In this document: positions 1 to 8,687 of the stretch, in pieces
Numbering within the stretch: the first letter of the stretch is position 1
Layout of the letters: every line of letters starts with the position of its first letter
Source of the DNA: Amblyomma americanum
Lineage: Eukaryota; Arthropoda; Arachnida; Ixodida; Ixodidae
Length of the DNA stretch: 64,000 bases
Direction of reading: 5' to 3'
Assembly (NCBI RefSeq): GCF_052857255.1
Contig: NC_135498.1
Location: 86,376,639 to 86,440,638, forward strand
Notes under the pieces: generated by a model
Told to the model about the DNA's origin: nothing
Databases searched by the model: none
The model's input: the letters and a program-made list of their open reading frames with translations, nothing else
Made by a program: the position numbers and the translations under genes

Positions 1-1298
1 ACAACAACCCGACAACACAAGCGGTAATCGCCGGTCAACACTGTCCTGAACCAGCCACGCCCCTCTTATTCGCTGAAACTTCCTAATTTCGCGCCCAAAC
101 CTGTTAATAACCTTGCCTGTCACACATCAAAATTTTTAAGAACCTGCTCGTGAATTACCTGAAATGGTCACGCTCTATTTCCTAGACACTAATTGAGGTA
201 AGACCCCTCTCGTTTTCACCAGATATAGCCTAATTTCCACAATCTCTGCTTATGCCTCGCCGGCGTATTTGCTGAAAAATCAAAATAATGTATTGGTTGT
301 TTTTCAGCTCTAAAAACTGTTTAATTTAGCATCCTCATACGTATATAGATGCCGCCCACAATGCGGTTGTAAGCTTCTGTCCACGAAACTGCTTCCGAAA
401 GCTCAGCAAGCTTCTTTGCTTAGTGGTTGGATACATGATTAGGGTACCTGGTGTGCTGCCGCAGTCGCAGAAGCTTGCGTAGGCAGTAGCCTCAGCTTCT
501 CCGAGAATGGCTGCGGTGATTCCACTCCGAAGGCGGGTGCTATTGGTGTCGTGATCCGGCCACGCTCTCCGCCTGCTGTGCACTTGGCCGCAGCAAAAGA
601 CGCCGGCGCATCGCCACCACCTGCGTTTTCCATAGCAGAAACGTTTGGGTATCGATGCCAGAAGAGACGATTCGAAAAACCTCGTGCTATAGAAGCTTCG
701 TTTTCTTCCCCTCTTCTATGCAACTTCTTCTTCAATCATAACATTGCTAGTCACATTGGTTGTGGCAATTTATTTTTTGTGCCTTCAAGGCCAATTCAAC
801 ATCAAAATAAGCTCTGGTTTAACTACTGCTCTACCAGAATAGAGGGCGAAAGCTCTGATGCATCGGACGAATAGACGCGGCTTGGCGTCAGCAACGTTCA
901 GTACTTTCCGAACAACTGCCAAAATCAGCTCTTCGAAGTGACTCCGTCTTCATTCCCGTCCATATTGAGGCCATCTTTGGCGACAGCAGCCTCGGTAGAT
1001 GCCTTTTCGAGGTGTCGGTTGATTTCATGCTAAGTCACGTGACTTACAATGCGTTATACTGTATATGACACCATCCGTTCACCTGTTGTTACTCTTACAT
1101 TTTCCTAAATAATTTTTCAGGGTCAAGCTTAAGATTACGTCCTGTGTTTAGCAATTGTAGTTATCCGTTGCAGCGAACATATCTACTGATTATTTACAGT
1201 AATTATTCTGTCTAATTAGTATCACTGAATTAGTCTAAACTTCCCCTTTCTAATGAGGTATTTCATGTGCATATTTCTTTTTTACAACTACTTATGCT
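1..1298. other. No gene recognised
   Basis: AT-moderate sequence with only short open frames on both strands (the longest about 107 codons at 551-874). None shows a recognisable domain, a splice-site pair around a conserved block, or similarity to the repeats seen elsewhere in the window. Confidence 0.5.
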
Positions 1299-1625
1299 CA
1301 TCACCATATCAGCCTGAGTACGTCCACACAAGGGCAAAGGCCTCTCCAACATCTCTCCATTAAACCCTCTCTTTTGCAAGCTGCGGCCATTGTATCCCCG
1401 CAAGGTTCTCAACATCATCAGCCCATCTAACTTTGTGCCGCGCCCTGCTACGCTTGCCTTATCTTGAAATCCACTCTGTTACCCTTAAAGACCAGCGGTT
1501 ATTTTGCTTTCGTATTACATGCCCTGCCCAGCCCATTTCACCCTCTTGATTTCGACAAAGATATCAATGACCCTAGTTTGTTCTCTCACCCACTCAGCAC
1601 CCTTCTCGTCTCTTAACGTAGGTGG
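1299..1625 (-). repeat. RTE-type LINE, 3' end fragment
   Basis: On the minus strand this matches the C-terminal and 3' UTR part of the RTE element seen in fuller form at 37,520-43,800: the stretch encoding the W..R/Q..V..I motifs, the GH..RR segment, and the terminal motif around the word CCACTGCAGG are recognisable. It is decayed, with several indels, and carries no open frame of note. It is a 5'-truncated copy. Confidence 0.75.
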
Positions 1626-1860
1626 GCACCCTCACGAGGACGAGCCCTGATGAGGGCGTCCTCACCCTCACCTCAGAACGATTTTACTCAGTGAGGTGAG
1701 AGTGAGAGAGGATGGGCGCAAGAAAATTCGTTAGGCCGGGAGCGAGAGAAGAAATACATGAGGAGGTGAGGGCGAAGAAGGAATGATTTGATGAGGTGAG
1801 GTTGAGGGAGGACAAGATGCACTGTTTGAGGGCAAAAGTGCTGGCCCGAACCGCCTCCGG
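1626..1860. repeat. GAGGTGAG-rich low-complexity repeat
   Basis: Irregular repetition of GAGGTGAG/GTGAGGG words, with a CTCACCTCA word at about 1,665 facing a TGAGGTGAG word at about 1,695, so part can fold back on itself. No coding frame. It looks like a degenerate dispersed tick repeat, not a clean microsatellite. Confidence 0.5.
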
Positions 1861-1861
1861 G

Positions 1862-2208
1862 CTACCGTTTTAAGGCGAAAGCTTTACTGGCCGCGAACTT
1901 GCGATTTCGCCGTGGTGGTGCTCCGAGGAGGCACATGACGTCTGGTTGCGGATCCGAACCGGTCTGGCTGGGCCGGCTGGCGCACTCGGTACGAAATAGA
2001 GACGTGCTCCAAGTCTCCGCCAGTGCGGTCAGAGTGCGCAGAAGCCGCCGAACACGTCTCCGGTCAAGAGCTGTTGAAGTATAGAGGGTCTCGCTTTGGC
2101 CGACGTAACACCCACTGAATAAAAAAAGAAACATGCGCCGAGGCTCGGAATCGAACCAGGGACTTTGGCGCTTGAGGCGGAGACGCTACCACTCCGCCAC
2201 GACGGCTC
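1862..2208 (-). repeat. tRNA-headed SINE-like repeat
   Basis: The minus strand opens with a tRNA-like sequence at about 2,139-2,206: D-arm word GTGGCGGAGTGGTAGCG, an anticodon loop CTCAAGC (CAA, Leu-like) and a T-loop GGTTCGATTC. The anticodon stem and acceptor stem have mismatches, so it is not a working tRNA gene. A body of about 280 bp follows with a coincidental open frame of 90 codons (1,862-2,134). The head is the insertion target of the LINE at 2,209-3,618. Confidence 0.6.
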
Positions 2209-2355
2209 TTTTTTTTCTTTATTGCATGGAAATAGTGCCGAAAAGAAAAGTTTAAGCACACTTACGCCACAAAAAACCAGGCCACCTTACCTCTACTCTG
2301 CATGACCACTCCTTCCAAAACATCAAAAGTCTGGGAGGCACACACATCCATCCAG

Positions 2356-3060
2356 TTAGGGGAGCCAGCTACGCGGCTCTTGATAGGCAGCATATACTCC
2401 CCGCACTAAAGCGCATTGTTCACGAAACAACGATTTCGACGACCGTGGTGACTCGGCGTGGCGGTCCATCATGCGGCTCTTCCAGAGAATAAATAGTCCC
2501 AGCAACATAAATAGATCATATGGCACAACACTGGTTTTCTCCACAGGCAAAAAACGGATACTGTAGGGTGTGATGTCAATGTCCTTCTTAATTGTTCGTT
2601 GTAAAATGACCCAGAACAATATAGCATCAATGCACAGATTAAAGCAATGGTCAATTGCCTCTGGTGTATTGCAAAGGCGGCAATTCACCGTCCATGGCGC
2701 AAGCATCTCCTTAGCATGAAGCCATGCCTTCAAAGGCAGATTGACGTGTGACGCTTAAAAAAGATTGTTTTCGCGGCAGAAGACATGGACATTCACCTAA
2801 CATGTTTTAAAACACTGGCGTCAAGGAACCCCATAGAAGATTTTCGATACAACGGTGCAGGCAACAAATACTCTGTAAGTGCCTGAGTCATCTGCCTTCT
2901 GGAGAGGCTATACAGGTAGTCTAAAGAAAAGGCCACAGTGATGAAATTGAAGGTGTCAGCAACTTCCTCAAGGGAATCCCCATAAAGGCCCCCCCGAGTG
3001 TGTCCCGTCGGTGCGAGAAGGAAAGACAAATGAGCACTGAGACGCCTAATAAGCACAACT
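2356..3060 (-). pseudogene. LINE ORF2 C-terminal region (zf-RVT-like), broken
   Basis: The minus-strand translation carries a C-terminal zinc-ribbon-like motif (CRLCNTPEAIDHC...C) with the downstream block DAILFW..LQRT and the end YAAYQEPRSWLP, typical of the region after reverse transcriptase in many non-LTR elements (zf-RVT family). The upstream part (2,793-3,060) continues the same protein in another frame. An in-frame stop near 2,793 and a frameshift near 2,735-2,750 break it, and upstream residues resume at about 3,395-3,560 beyond the SINE. No reverse transcriptase catalytic motif remains. Clade assignment (L1/Tx1-like or other) is not certain. Confidence 0.65.
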
Positions 3061-3114
3061 ACTAAAAAAGGTGTTTTGACGATTTGAAAGAGAAAAAACG
3101 CAAGACAAGCTGAT

Positions 3115-3382
3115 CCGGCTACTGATCCGGAGTTCCCGGGTTCGAACACGACCGCGGCGACTGCATTTTTATGGCGGCAAAACGCCAAGGCGCTCGTGTG
3201 CTGCGCGAAGTCAGTGCACGGTAAAGATCCCCAGGTGGTAGAAATTATTCCGGAGCCCTCCCTTACGGCTCCTCTTTCTCTCTTTCTTCTTTCACCCCTC
3301 TTTTGTTCCTTCCCTGAGACAGATATGAGACAGATACTGCGCCATTTCCTTTCCCCAAAACAAAATTATAATTATTATTATT
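3115..3382 (+). repeat. Ruka-like SINE, 5' truncated
   Basis: The copy begins inside the tRNA-related head (at the word ccggctactgatccggag), keeps the B-box region GGGTTCGAA, the CAGTGCACG..AAAGATCCCCAGGTGGT block, the pyrimidine-rich body and the CGCCATTTCCTTTCCCC 3' block, and ends in an (ATT)n tail. It is flanked by an exact 12-bp target duplication agacaagctgat at 3,103-3,114 and 3,383-3,394. The insertion lies in the LINE fragment 2,209-3,618. Confidence 0.8.
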
Positions 3383-3636
3383 AGACAAGCTGATGCACGA
3401 ATAAGTGAACAAGGCCGATTCCACCAGACTCTAGAGAAAAAAAATAGGTTATCGCGACGCATGGGTTCCCTTTAGGAACCCGGCCCATACGAGTGTAGCA
3501 AATATTCTGTGCATCACCTGCACTTTCTTCCTCGCACCGTGGAGAAACTGCAACACATATTTAAGTTTTGCAAATAAAAAATGTTGAAGACTTGAGCCTG
3601 AGCAAACACTGATAGTTTACTCCGCCACGACGGCTC

Positions 3637-4084
3637 AAGGGTTAACTATGAATAAAGGCGCATCTAGTGAATGCACTCTTCCGATGCAGAAGTCTCCGTG
3701 CTTTCGCTGCGTATTTCTTGGTCTAGCAGAGATAGGCCTTCAGCAATTTTATTTTCTGTGCAGCCCTTTATGAATTCCGGTTTAAAGCTCTAGTTCTTAG
3801 GGTGAAGGTTCCGGGGAAGACGTAGTTTCGCCGTCTGGAGGTACAGGATTCAAACACGAAATGCGGGGAGCCGCACGCTTTCTCTGCCCCGCGATGTACC
3901 AGACCGCTGACAATGCTGTGCGGAAAAAACGTACTCGTCTAGGTCAATAAGCCTATATTTAAAAATTATTTAAAATTTAAGGTGAAACACCCTGTATAAT
4001 GCGCTAACAGTAGGGCAGTGGCCGTGCCGGGGGGGGGGGGGGGCGAGGCTGTGGCTCCAACGGCAACCGTGGTACCGCTGTCAA
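3637..4084. other. No gene; contains a 15-base G run
   Basis: No open frame or known repeat recognised. A run of 15 consecutive G at 4,029-4,043 is the only marked feature. Confidence 0.5.
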
Positions 4085-4403
4085 CATTTTAACGCGACAG
4101 CGTTAAGGAGCTCGTGTCACAAAAAAGCCCGTTTCGTAGGCGGCGTTGGCCGTGAGGGAAAAATGGCGCATCTTGGCTGACAGCTGAACCGCGCCGTAAG
4201 GTAAGGGATTTCCCTTCCCTTACGGTGCGGTACGGGTGTCCAGCGAGAATTCATATCTTGGTGGGCACCCGAACCGCGCCGTAAAAGAAGGGATAAAGGA
4301 GGGAGAAACAGAAGAAATAGAAAACTGAAAATTGAAGTTGCATTTTGAGGAAAGGCGCGGCGCTGCGCAGCCGCGGAAAACCAGTGGCTCGGTGCTACTA
4401 GTG

Positions 4404-4413
4404 GCGCATGCGC
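4404..4413. promoter_or_regulatory. NRF1/Ewg-type palindrome, copy 1
   Basis: The perfect palindrome GCGCATGCGC matches the core of the binding site of the NRF1 / erect-wing family. A second identical site lies 65 bp downstream. Occupancy is unknown. Confidence 0.45.
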
Positions 4414-4468
4414 AGTTGTGACTAGGAAGCGAGAGAGAGAAATGCGTCGTGTGTCGTCACTGCTCCTG

Positions 4469-4478
4469 GCGCATGCGC
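4469..4478. promoter_or_regulatory. NRF1/Ewg-type palindrome, copy 2
   Basis: Second GCGCATGCGC, with the same flanking letters (tg before, ag after) as the copy at 4,404-4,413, so the pair is a short repeat within the dispersed element. Confidence 0.45.
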
Positions 4479-4566
4479 AGCACGGCTCTCCTGTAATCAC
4501 GCGAAACTGCTCAACCTGCGGTCAGTAAAGCATTCGCTTTATAAATGCTTCTACGAAATTGCACTG

Positions 4567-4868
4567 ACCCGCCGCGGTGGCTGTGGTTAAGAAGCTCGTC
4601 TACTCAGCCGGAGTACCCGTGTTCGAACCAGATCGCGGAGGCCGCGTTTCGGCGGAGGTGAAACGCAAAAGGCGCCCGTGTGCTGTACGATACCAGTGCA
4701 CGTTAAAGATTCCCAGGAAGTTAAAATTATGCCAGAGACCTCCACTACGGCACCTCTTTCTTCCTTTCTTATTTTGCTCCGTTCCGTTACGGCGCAGCTC
4801 GGGTGTCCAACGAGATATGTGAGACAGTTACTGCGCCATTTCCTTTCCTCAAAAACCAATTTTCATTT
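4567..4868 (+). repeat. Ruka-like SINE, near full length, divergent
   Basis: Starts with the tRNA-like head (CCGCCGCGGTGGCTGTGG, then GTTCGAACC), continues through CAGTGCACGTTAAAGAT and the pyrimidine-rich body, and ends at CGCCATTTCCTTTCCTCAAAAACC. The middle differs more from the other copies, so it may be an older subtype. It lies tail to tail with the copy interrupted by the LINE (4,911-5,037 plus 10,775-10,979), forming an imperfect inverted pair. Confidence 0.8.
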
Positions 4869-4910
4869 TTTTTCAATTCCACTGCGAAATCAAAGCCTGT
4901 TGGCGGCGTT

Positions 4911-5037
4911 AATAATAATAATAATAATAATTGGTTTTGGGGGGAAAGGAAATGGCGCAGTATCTGTCTCATATATCGTTGGACACCTGAACCGCGCCGT
5001 AAGGGAAGGGTAAAGGAGGGAGTGAAAGAAGAAAGGA
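4911..5037 (-). repeat. Ruka-like SINE, 3' half (split copy)
   Basis: Minus-strand SINE 3' half ending in (ATT)n at 4,911-4,932, with the CGCCATTTCC and GGCGCGGTTC blocks. Its missing 5' half is at 10,775-10,979 in the same orientation. The two halves are separated by the LINE 5,038-10,774 and share the 11-bp word agaagaaagga (5,027-5,037 and 10,775-10,785) as the target duplication. Confidence 0.85.
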
Positions 5038-5054
5038 GAGAGAGAGAGAAAACT

Positions 5055-5060
5055 TTTATT
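5055..5060 (-). terminator. Polyadenylation signal of the LINE
   Basis: AATAAA on the minus strand about 90 bp past the ORF2 stop and about 17 bp before the element end, where a (CT)n stretch meets the target duplication. Confidence 0.6.
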
Positions 5061-5147
5061 TCTTTCCAAGAGGTTCGCGGGGATGAAGACTTCCTGGTCG
5101 TCTTGCTTGGGTGCTGGCGACTTGAGTCTTCAAGCAAGAGTGGGCCC

Positions 5148-8100
5148 TCAGTCCAGGGCTCCACTGAGTTGTGCCGCTTCAGTTGCGTGCTTTACCAAGG
5201 CCCTCTGGACCTCAAGCTCGCTGCTGAAGAGACAGCTCTCCCATTGCTCCGCACTCGGTGTTTGTTGATTGTGGAATGCTATGTTTCTCTTGCATTCCCA
5301 GGTGATGTGATAGAGTGTGGGCGTACTGCCGCACCAGGGGCAGTCTGGTCTGAATTGCGTTGGTGATATCTTGTTGTATGTGTGTAGGTTAGGGAAGGTG
5401 TTCGTCTGTAGCCTACGCCATCCTACAGCCTCTTCCCTATTTAGTGCTTTGTGTGGTGATGGATATCTCTTTCTGATTCCCCTATATAGTTGTAGGGTCT
5501 CTGTGTAGCCCCCCTCGCATATGAGTAGCCGTGACTCCGAGACGATCGATAAGCCTGCTCGGTAAGTGAGCCCTCGAGCTAGACTGTCCGCCCTTTCGTT
5601 TCCTGCTACGCCTGCGTGGGCTGGCACCCAGATTATATGTTGTATGGGTATTCTTTCAGCTGAGGCTGCCGCCTCGCTGATTATTCTGAGGGCAGTGCCG
5701 CTGATATTGCCCTTCGTATAGTTTCTGCATGTTTCTTTCGAGTCCGTTAGGATATTTAGGGAGCGACCTTTTCTGTAGCCTTCGGCTATCGCTAGCGCGA
5801 CGGCAATTTCTTCGGCCTCTGCTATCCCTGACACCCCTACTGAAGCGCAGGTGATAGTTTCCCCTGTACCGTTGACCACCGCTACCGCGGCTGTGCGTTT
5901 CTCTGCTCTTGCGTACATAGAAGCGTCTGTGTATAGTGTGCTTTCGGATTGGCCTAGCCTTCTGTTTATCTGTTCGGCCCTGGCTCTCCGCCTTTCTTCG
6001 TGTAGGTTGGGATCCATATTTTTAGGTAAGGGTCCCACGTTGAAAGTTCTTCTGAGGTCGTCTGGAACTTCTGTGTATCTGTCAGCCAGACCACTTGCGT
6101 TCCGACCTAGCCTTTTTAGGAGCGCCCTTCCTGTGGGGGAGCCCCTGAGCCTCGTCAATTGCGCACCCATTTGAGCCTCTGCTAGCTCGTCAAAGGTGTT
6201 GCTGACTCCGAGCTGGAGTAATTTTTCATTTGACGTGTTCCTGGGTAGGTGCAGAGCGATCTTGTAGGCCTTCCTTAGTATACAGTCGGCTTGCTCTCTT
6301 TCCGCTTTTGTTGTTGCGTGGTAGGGCAGCGAGTATGTGACCCTGCTGACGATTAGGCTGTTTACGAGTCTTAGGGTGTCGTCTTCCTTCATTCCGTATC
6401 TTCTTTGGGATACTCGGCTGATCATTCTTCCTACTTGTTCCGTGGCTTTCCTGAGCAGGGTGATGGTGTGGCTGCATTTGCGGCTACTCTGTAGCCACAT
6501 GCCCAGAATGCGGATTATGTTTTTCTCCGGGATCGGTTGTCCCTCGAGGACGACGTCCAGTGGGGCTTGGGTAGGGTGTCTCCCTATTCTGATGAGCTCC
6601 GATTTTTCGGTCGAGCATTTCAGGCCCCTCTCCTTCACGTAGTCTTCTACGCAGGTGGCGGCTTCCTGTAGTCGGTCTTGTTTTTCTCCTAGCGATCCTT
6701 GGGTGATCCACACGGTTATGTCGTCGGCGTACATGGCGTGTTTGATACCCGGGATCTCTTTGAGCTTTCTTGCCAGTCTTAGCATTGACATGTTGAAGAG
6801 CACCGGCGATATGACTGAGCCTTGGGGTGTTCCTTTGCAGGGTGTGGCGAAGACGTCACTTCGCAGCTCGGCTAGCCCTACGGTCGCTGTTCGGTTGCTT
6901 AGGAAGGCCCTGATGTAGTTATGGGCTCTCCTTCCGCAGTTCGTGTCGTTTATGCCTTCCATGATGGCGGCGTGGCTTACGTTGTCGAAGGCTCCTTTGA
7001 TGTCGAGGGCCATGACAACGTTTTCTCCGCTTCTCGGCATTTTTTCAAGTACTTCCTCCTTTAGCTGGAGGAGTACGTCTTGCGTGGACAGGTGGGCTCG
7101 AAACCCGTACATGCTATCAGGGTAGAGTTGGTTTCTCTCCAGGTGTGACTGAATTCTCTTCGTTATTATTCGTTCGTACATCTTGCCTAGGCACGATGTG
7201 AGGGATATCGGCCTGAGGTTTTCCACTTGTAGTTTTTTACCGGGCTTCGGAATCATCACCACGACCGCGTGTTTCCATTCGGCGGGTACTGTTCCTTCCT
7301 GCCATAGTTTATTGAGGTACGCGGTGAGCTGGTCAATAGCTCCGTCGCTTAAGTTTCTGATCAGTGAATTGCGGATTCTGTCTGCTCCTGCTGCCGTGTT
7401 TCTTGTTGCCGACCTGATCGCATCGACCACCTCTTCCCTGGTTATGGGCCTGTCCATGACGGGGTTCTCTTCGCCTTGATATTCCTCTTTGTAACACTCA
7501 ACCTGGTCGTTGCCGTAGCATTTGACCCGGACCTCCTCCAGTAGTTGTTTATCTGTACCGGTGTATTGGTGCACCAGCCTTCGTATTGCTTTGCCGCTCT
7601 CCGACTTGTTTTTGCTTGGGTCCATGAGGGACTTGAGGATCTGCCACGTTCTGGCCGTGCTCAGGGTGCCGTTCAGCGCGTTGCTAAACTGCTGCCATCC
7701 TTGTCTGGCCAGCTGCGTCGCGTACTCCTCCGCCTGCTTGGTGATTTCAGCTATCTTGGTCTTGAGCTTCCTGTTCAGCTTTTGTCTTTTCCACCGTGCG
7801 GTGAGTCCGCGTCTCGCCTCCCATAGCTTGAGGAGTCGCTTATCCACCTCCGGGGCGTGTTCGGTTCGGTCCACTTCTTTGGTGTAGAGTTCCTGGACCT
7901 CCTTGAGCTGTTGGCTCCACTCCCCCACAGATACAATGTCGCCTCCTTGCATCTGTCTACAGTGGGCCCTGAAGGCGTCCCAGTCGACGAGACGGGTCTT
8001 GCCTATTTTTCGTTTTGTGTCTTCGGCTGTGATGCTGGTTTTCAGTATATAGTGGTCGCTTCCTAGGTTTTCGAGTAGGTTTTCCCACTCGACCTGTCTG

Positions 8101-8687
8101 GCGCCCCTCACAAAAGTCAGGTCGGGGCAAGTGTCTGGGCTGACGCTGTTACCCTGTCTGGTTGGTTGGGTTTCGTCAGTTAGGAGATCGCAATCCGTTT
8201 GCTCTGCAGCGTCGCTGATTGTTCTTCCTTTTTTATCGTCTTTGCTGTAACCCCATTTTGGGTGCTTGGCGTTGAAATCGCCTGCTATTATTAGGGTGTT
8301 GTTGCCCGCTAGTTTTCTAGCCTCTGTAAAAAGCCTGCTAAAGTCCCCATCCTTCTGCTTAGGTGGGCTGTATAGGTTGATAATAAAGGTGCTCTTGGAT
8401 TGTGCTTTCTTTTTAGGTATAATCTCTGTGATCGTGTGGTCGATCCGAGTGTCCGTTATTTCGTCGTGTGCTGTGGCTACCAATTTCTTGCTTACGAGGG
8501 TCGCCGTACGGCGAGCTTCCTGACACGTATAGCCCCTCAGCGAAGGTGTGCAGTTGGTTTCCTGTAATATAATTACGTCTGGCGGGGTTCCTTTGGCATA
8601 AATGTACTGCTGCAGGAGGCCTTGTTTTTGCCTGTACCCCCTGCAGTTCCATTGCCATATCTCTAATTGTTGGAGGCGTTCTGCCAT
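5148..8687 (-). CDS. LINE ORF2: AP endonuclease, reverse transcriptase, RNase H
   Basis: 1,179 codons, uninterrupted, beginning MAERLQQLEIWQWNCRG. An apurinic/apyrimidinic-type endonuclease fills about residues 1-225 (motifs QETNC, GDFNAKHPKWG, LGSDHY). Reverse transcriptase fills about 420-720 (NLRPISLTSC, ALDIKGAFDNVSH, GTPQGSVISP and the catalytic YADD). RNase H follows at about 905-1,045 (LYTDAS, AEAEEIAVAL, LTDSKE, WVPAHAGVAGNERAD), so the D-E-D-D residues are present. A CPWCG...H....C zinc-like motif lies near the C terminus. The protein nicks DNA and copies its own RNA by target-primed reverse transcription. The ATG overlaps the end of ORF1 by 25 nt in another frame. All key catalytic residues I can identify are present. 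Confidence 0.93.
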   Translation of the reverse strand: MAERLQQLEIWQWNCRGYRQKQGLLQQYIYAKGTPPDVIILQETNCTPSLRGYTCQEARRTATLVSKKLVATAHDEITDTRIDHTITEIIPKKKAQSKSTFIINLYSPPKQKDGDFSRLFTEARKLAGNNTLIIAGDFNAKHPKWGYSKDDKKGRTISDAAEQTDCDLLTDETQPTRQGNSVSPDTCPDLTFVRGARQVEWENLLENLGSDHYILKTSITAEDTKRKIGKTRLVDWDAFRAHCRQMQGGDIVSVGEWSQQLKEVQELYTKEVDRTEHAPEVDKRLLKLWEARRGLTARWKRQKLNRKLKTKIAEITKQAEEYATQLARQGWQQFSNALNGTLSTARTWQILKSLMDPSKNKSESGKAIRRLVHQYTGTDKQLLEEVRVKCYGNDQVECYKEEYQGEENPVMDRPITREEVVDAIRSATRNTAAGADRIRNSLIRNLSDGAIDQLTAYLNKLWQEGTVPAEWKHAVVVMIPKPGKKLQVENLRPISLTSCLGKMYERIITKRIQSHLERNQLYPDSMYGFRAHLSTQDVLLQLKEEVLEKMPRSGENVVMALDIKGAFDNVSHAAIMEGINDTNCGRRAHNYIRAFLSNRTATVGLAELRSDVFATPCKGTPQGSVISPVLFNMSMLRLARKLKEIPGIKHAMYADDITVWITQGSLGEKQDRLQEAATCVEDYVKERGLKCSTEKSELIRIGRHPTQAPLDVVLEGQPIPEKNIIRILGMWLQSSRKCSHTITLLRKATEQVGRMISRVSQRRYGMKEDDTLRLVNSLIVSRVTYSLPYHATTKAEREQADCILRKAYKIALHLPRNTSNEKLLQLGVSNTFDELAEAQMGAQLTRLRGSPTGRALLKRLGRNASGLADRYTEVPDDLRRTFNVGPLPKNMDPNLHEERRRARAEQINRRLGQSESTLYTDASMYARAEKRTAAVAVVNGTGETITCASVGVSGIAEAEEIAVALAIAEGYRKGRSLNILTDSKETCRNYTKGNISGTALRIISEAAASAERIPIQHIIWVPAHAGVAGNERADSLARGLTYRAGLSIVSESRLLICEGGYTETLQLYRGIRKRYPSPHKALNREEAVGWRRLQTNTFPNLHTYNKISPTQFRPDCPWCGSTPTLYHITWECKRNIAFHNQQTPSAEQWESCLFSSELEVQRALVKHATEAAQLSGALD

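Larger units (their letters stand above)
2209..3618 (-). mobile_element. 5'-truncated LINE with zinc-ribbon C terminus, target-site duplication
   Basis: A minus-strand LINE fragment bounded by an exact 18-bp direct repeat (actccgccacgacggctc at 2,191-2,208 and 3,619-3,636). Its 3' UTR ends in AATAAAG followed by a short poly(A) directly at the duplication, the expected product of target-primed reverse transcription. It is 5' truncated, carries only the last third of ORF2, and was itself interrupted by a SINE at 3,115-3,382. Confidence 0.75.
4085..4556 (+). repeat. Dispersed repeat with Ruka-derived segment and paired NRF1-type palindromes
   Basis: Includes pieces matching the 3' part of the Ruka-like SINE in reverse (GAACCGCGCCGTAAGG words near 4,187 and 4,271; these two are separated by an inverted piece at about 4,212-4,260). 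A GC-rich stretch with two GCGCATGCGC palindromes follows. The arrangement looks like an older composite repeat. The 127-codon minus-strand frame here (4,117-4,500) is not convincing as a gene. Confidence 0.45.

Noticed and set aside
2139..2206. Functional tRNA gene
   Set aside because: Acceptor and anticodon stems have several mismatches and the sequence continues into a SINE-like body.
4029..4043. G15 run as a regulatory G-quadruplex
   Set aside because: A single homopolymer with no conserved context; a simple-sequence or assembly feature is just as likely.
4911..5037. SINE 3' tail as the true 3' end of the LINE (shared SINE-LINE tail)
   Set aside because: The matching SINE 5' half lies at the other end of the LINE (10,775-10,979), in the same orientation, with an 11-bp duplication. 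Insertion into a SINE explains both ends better than a shared tail.
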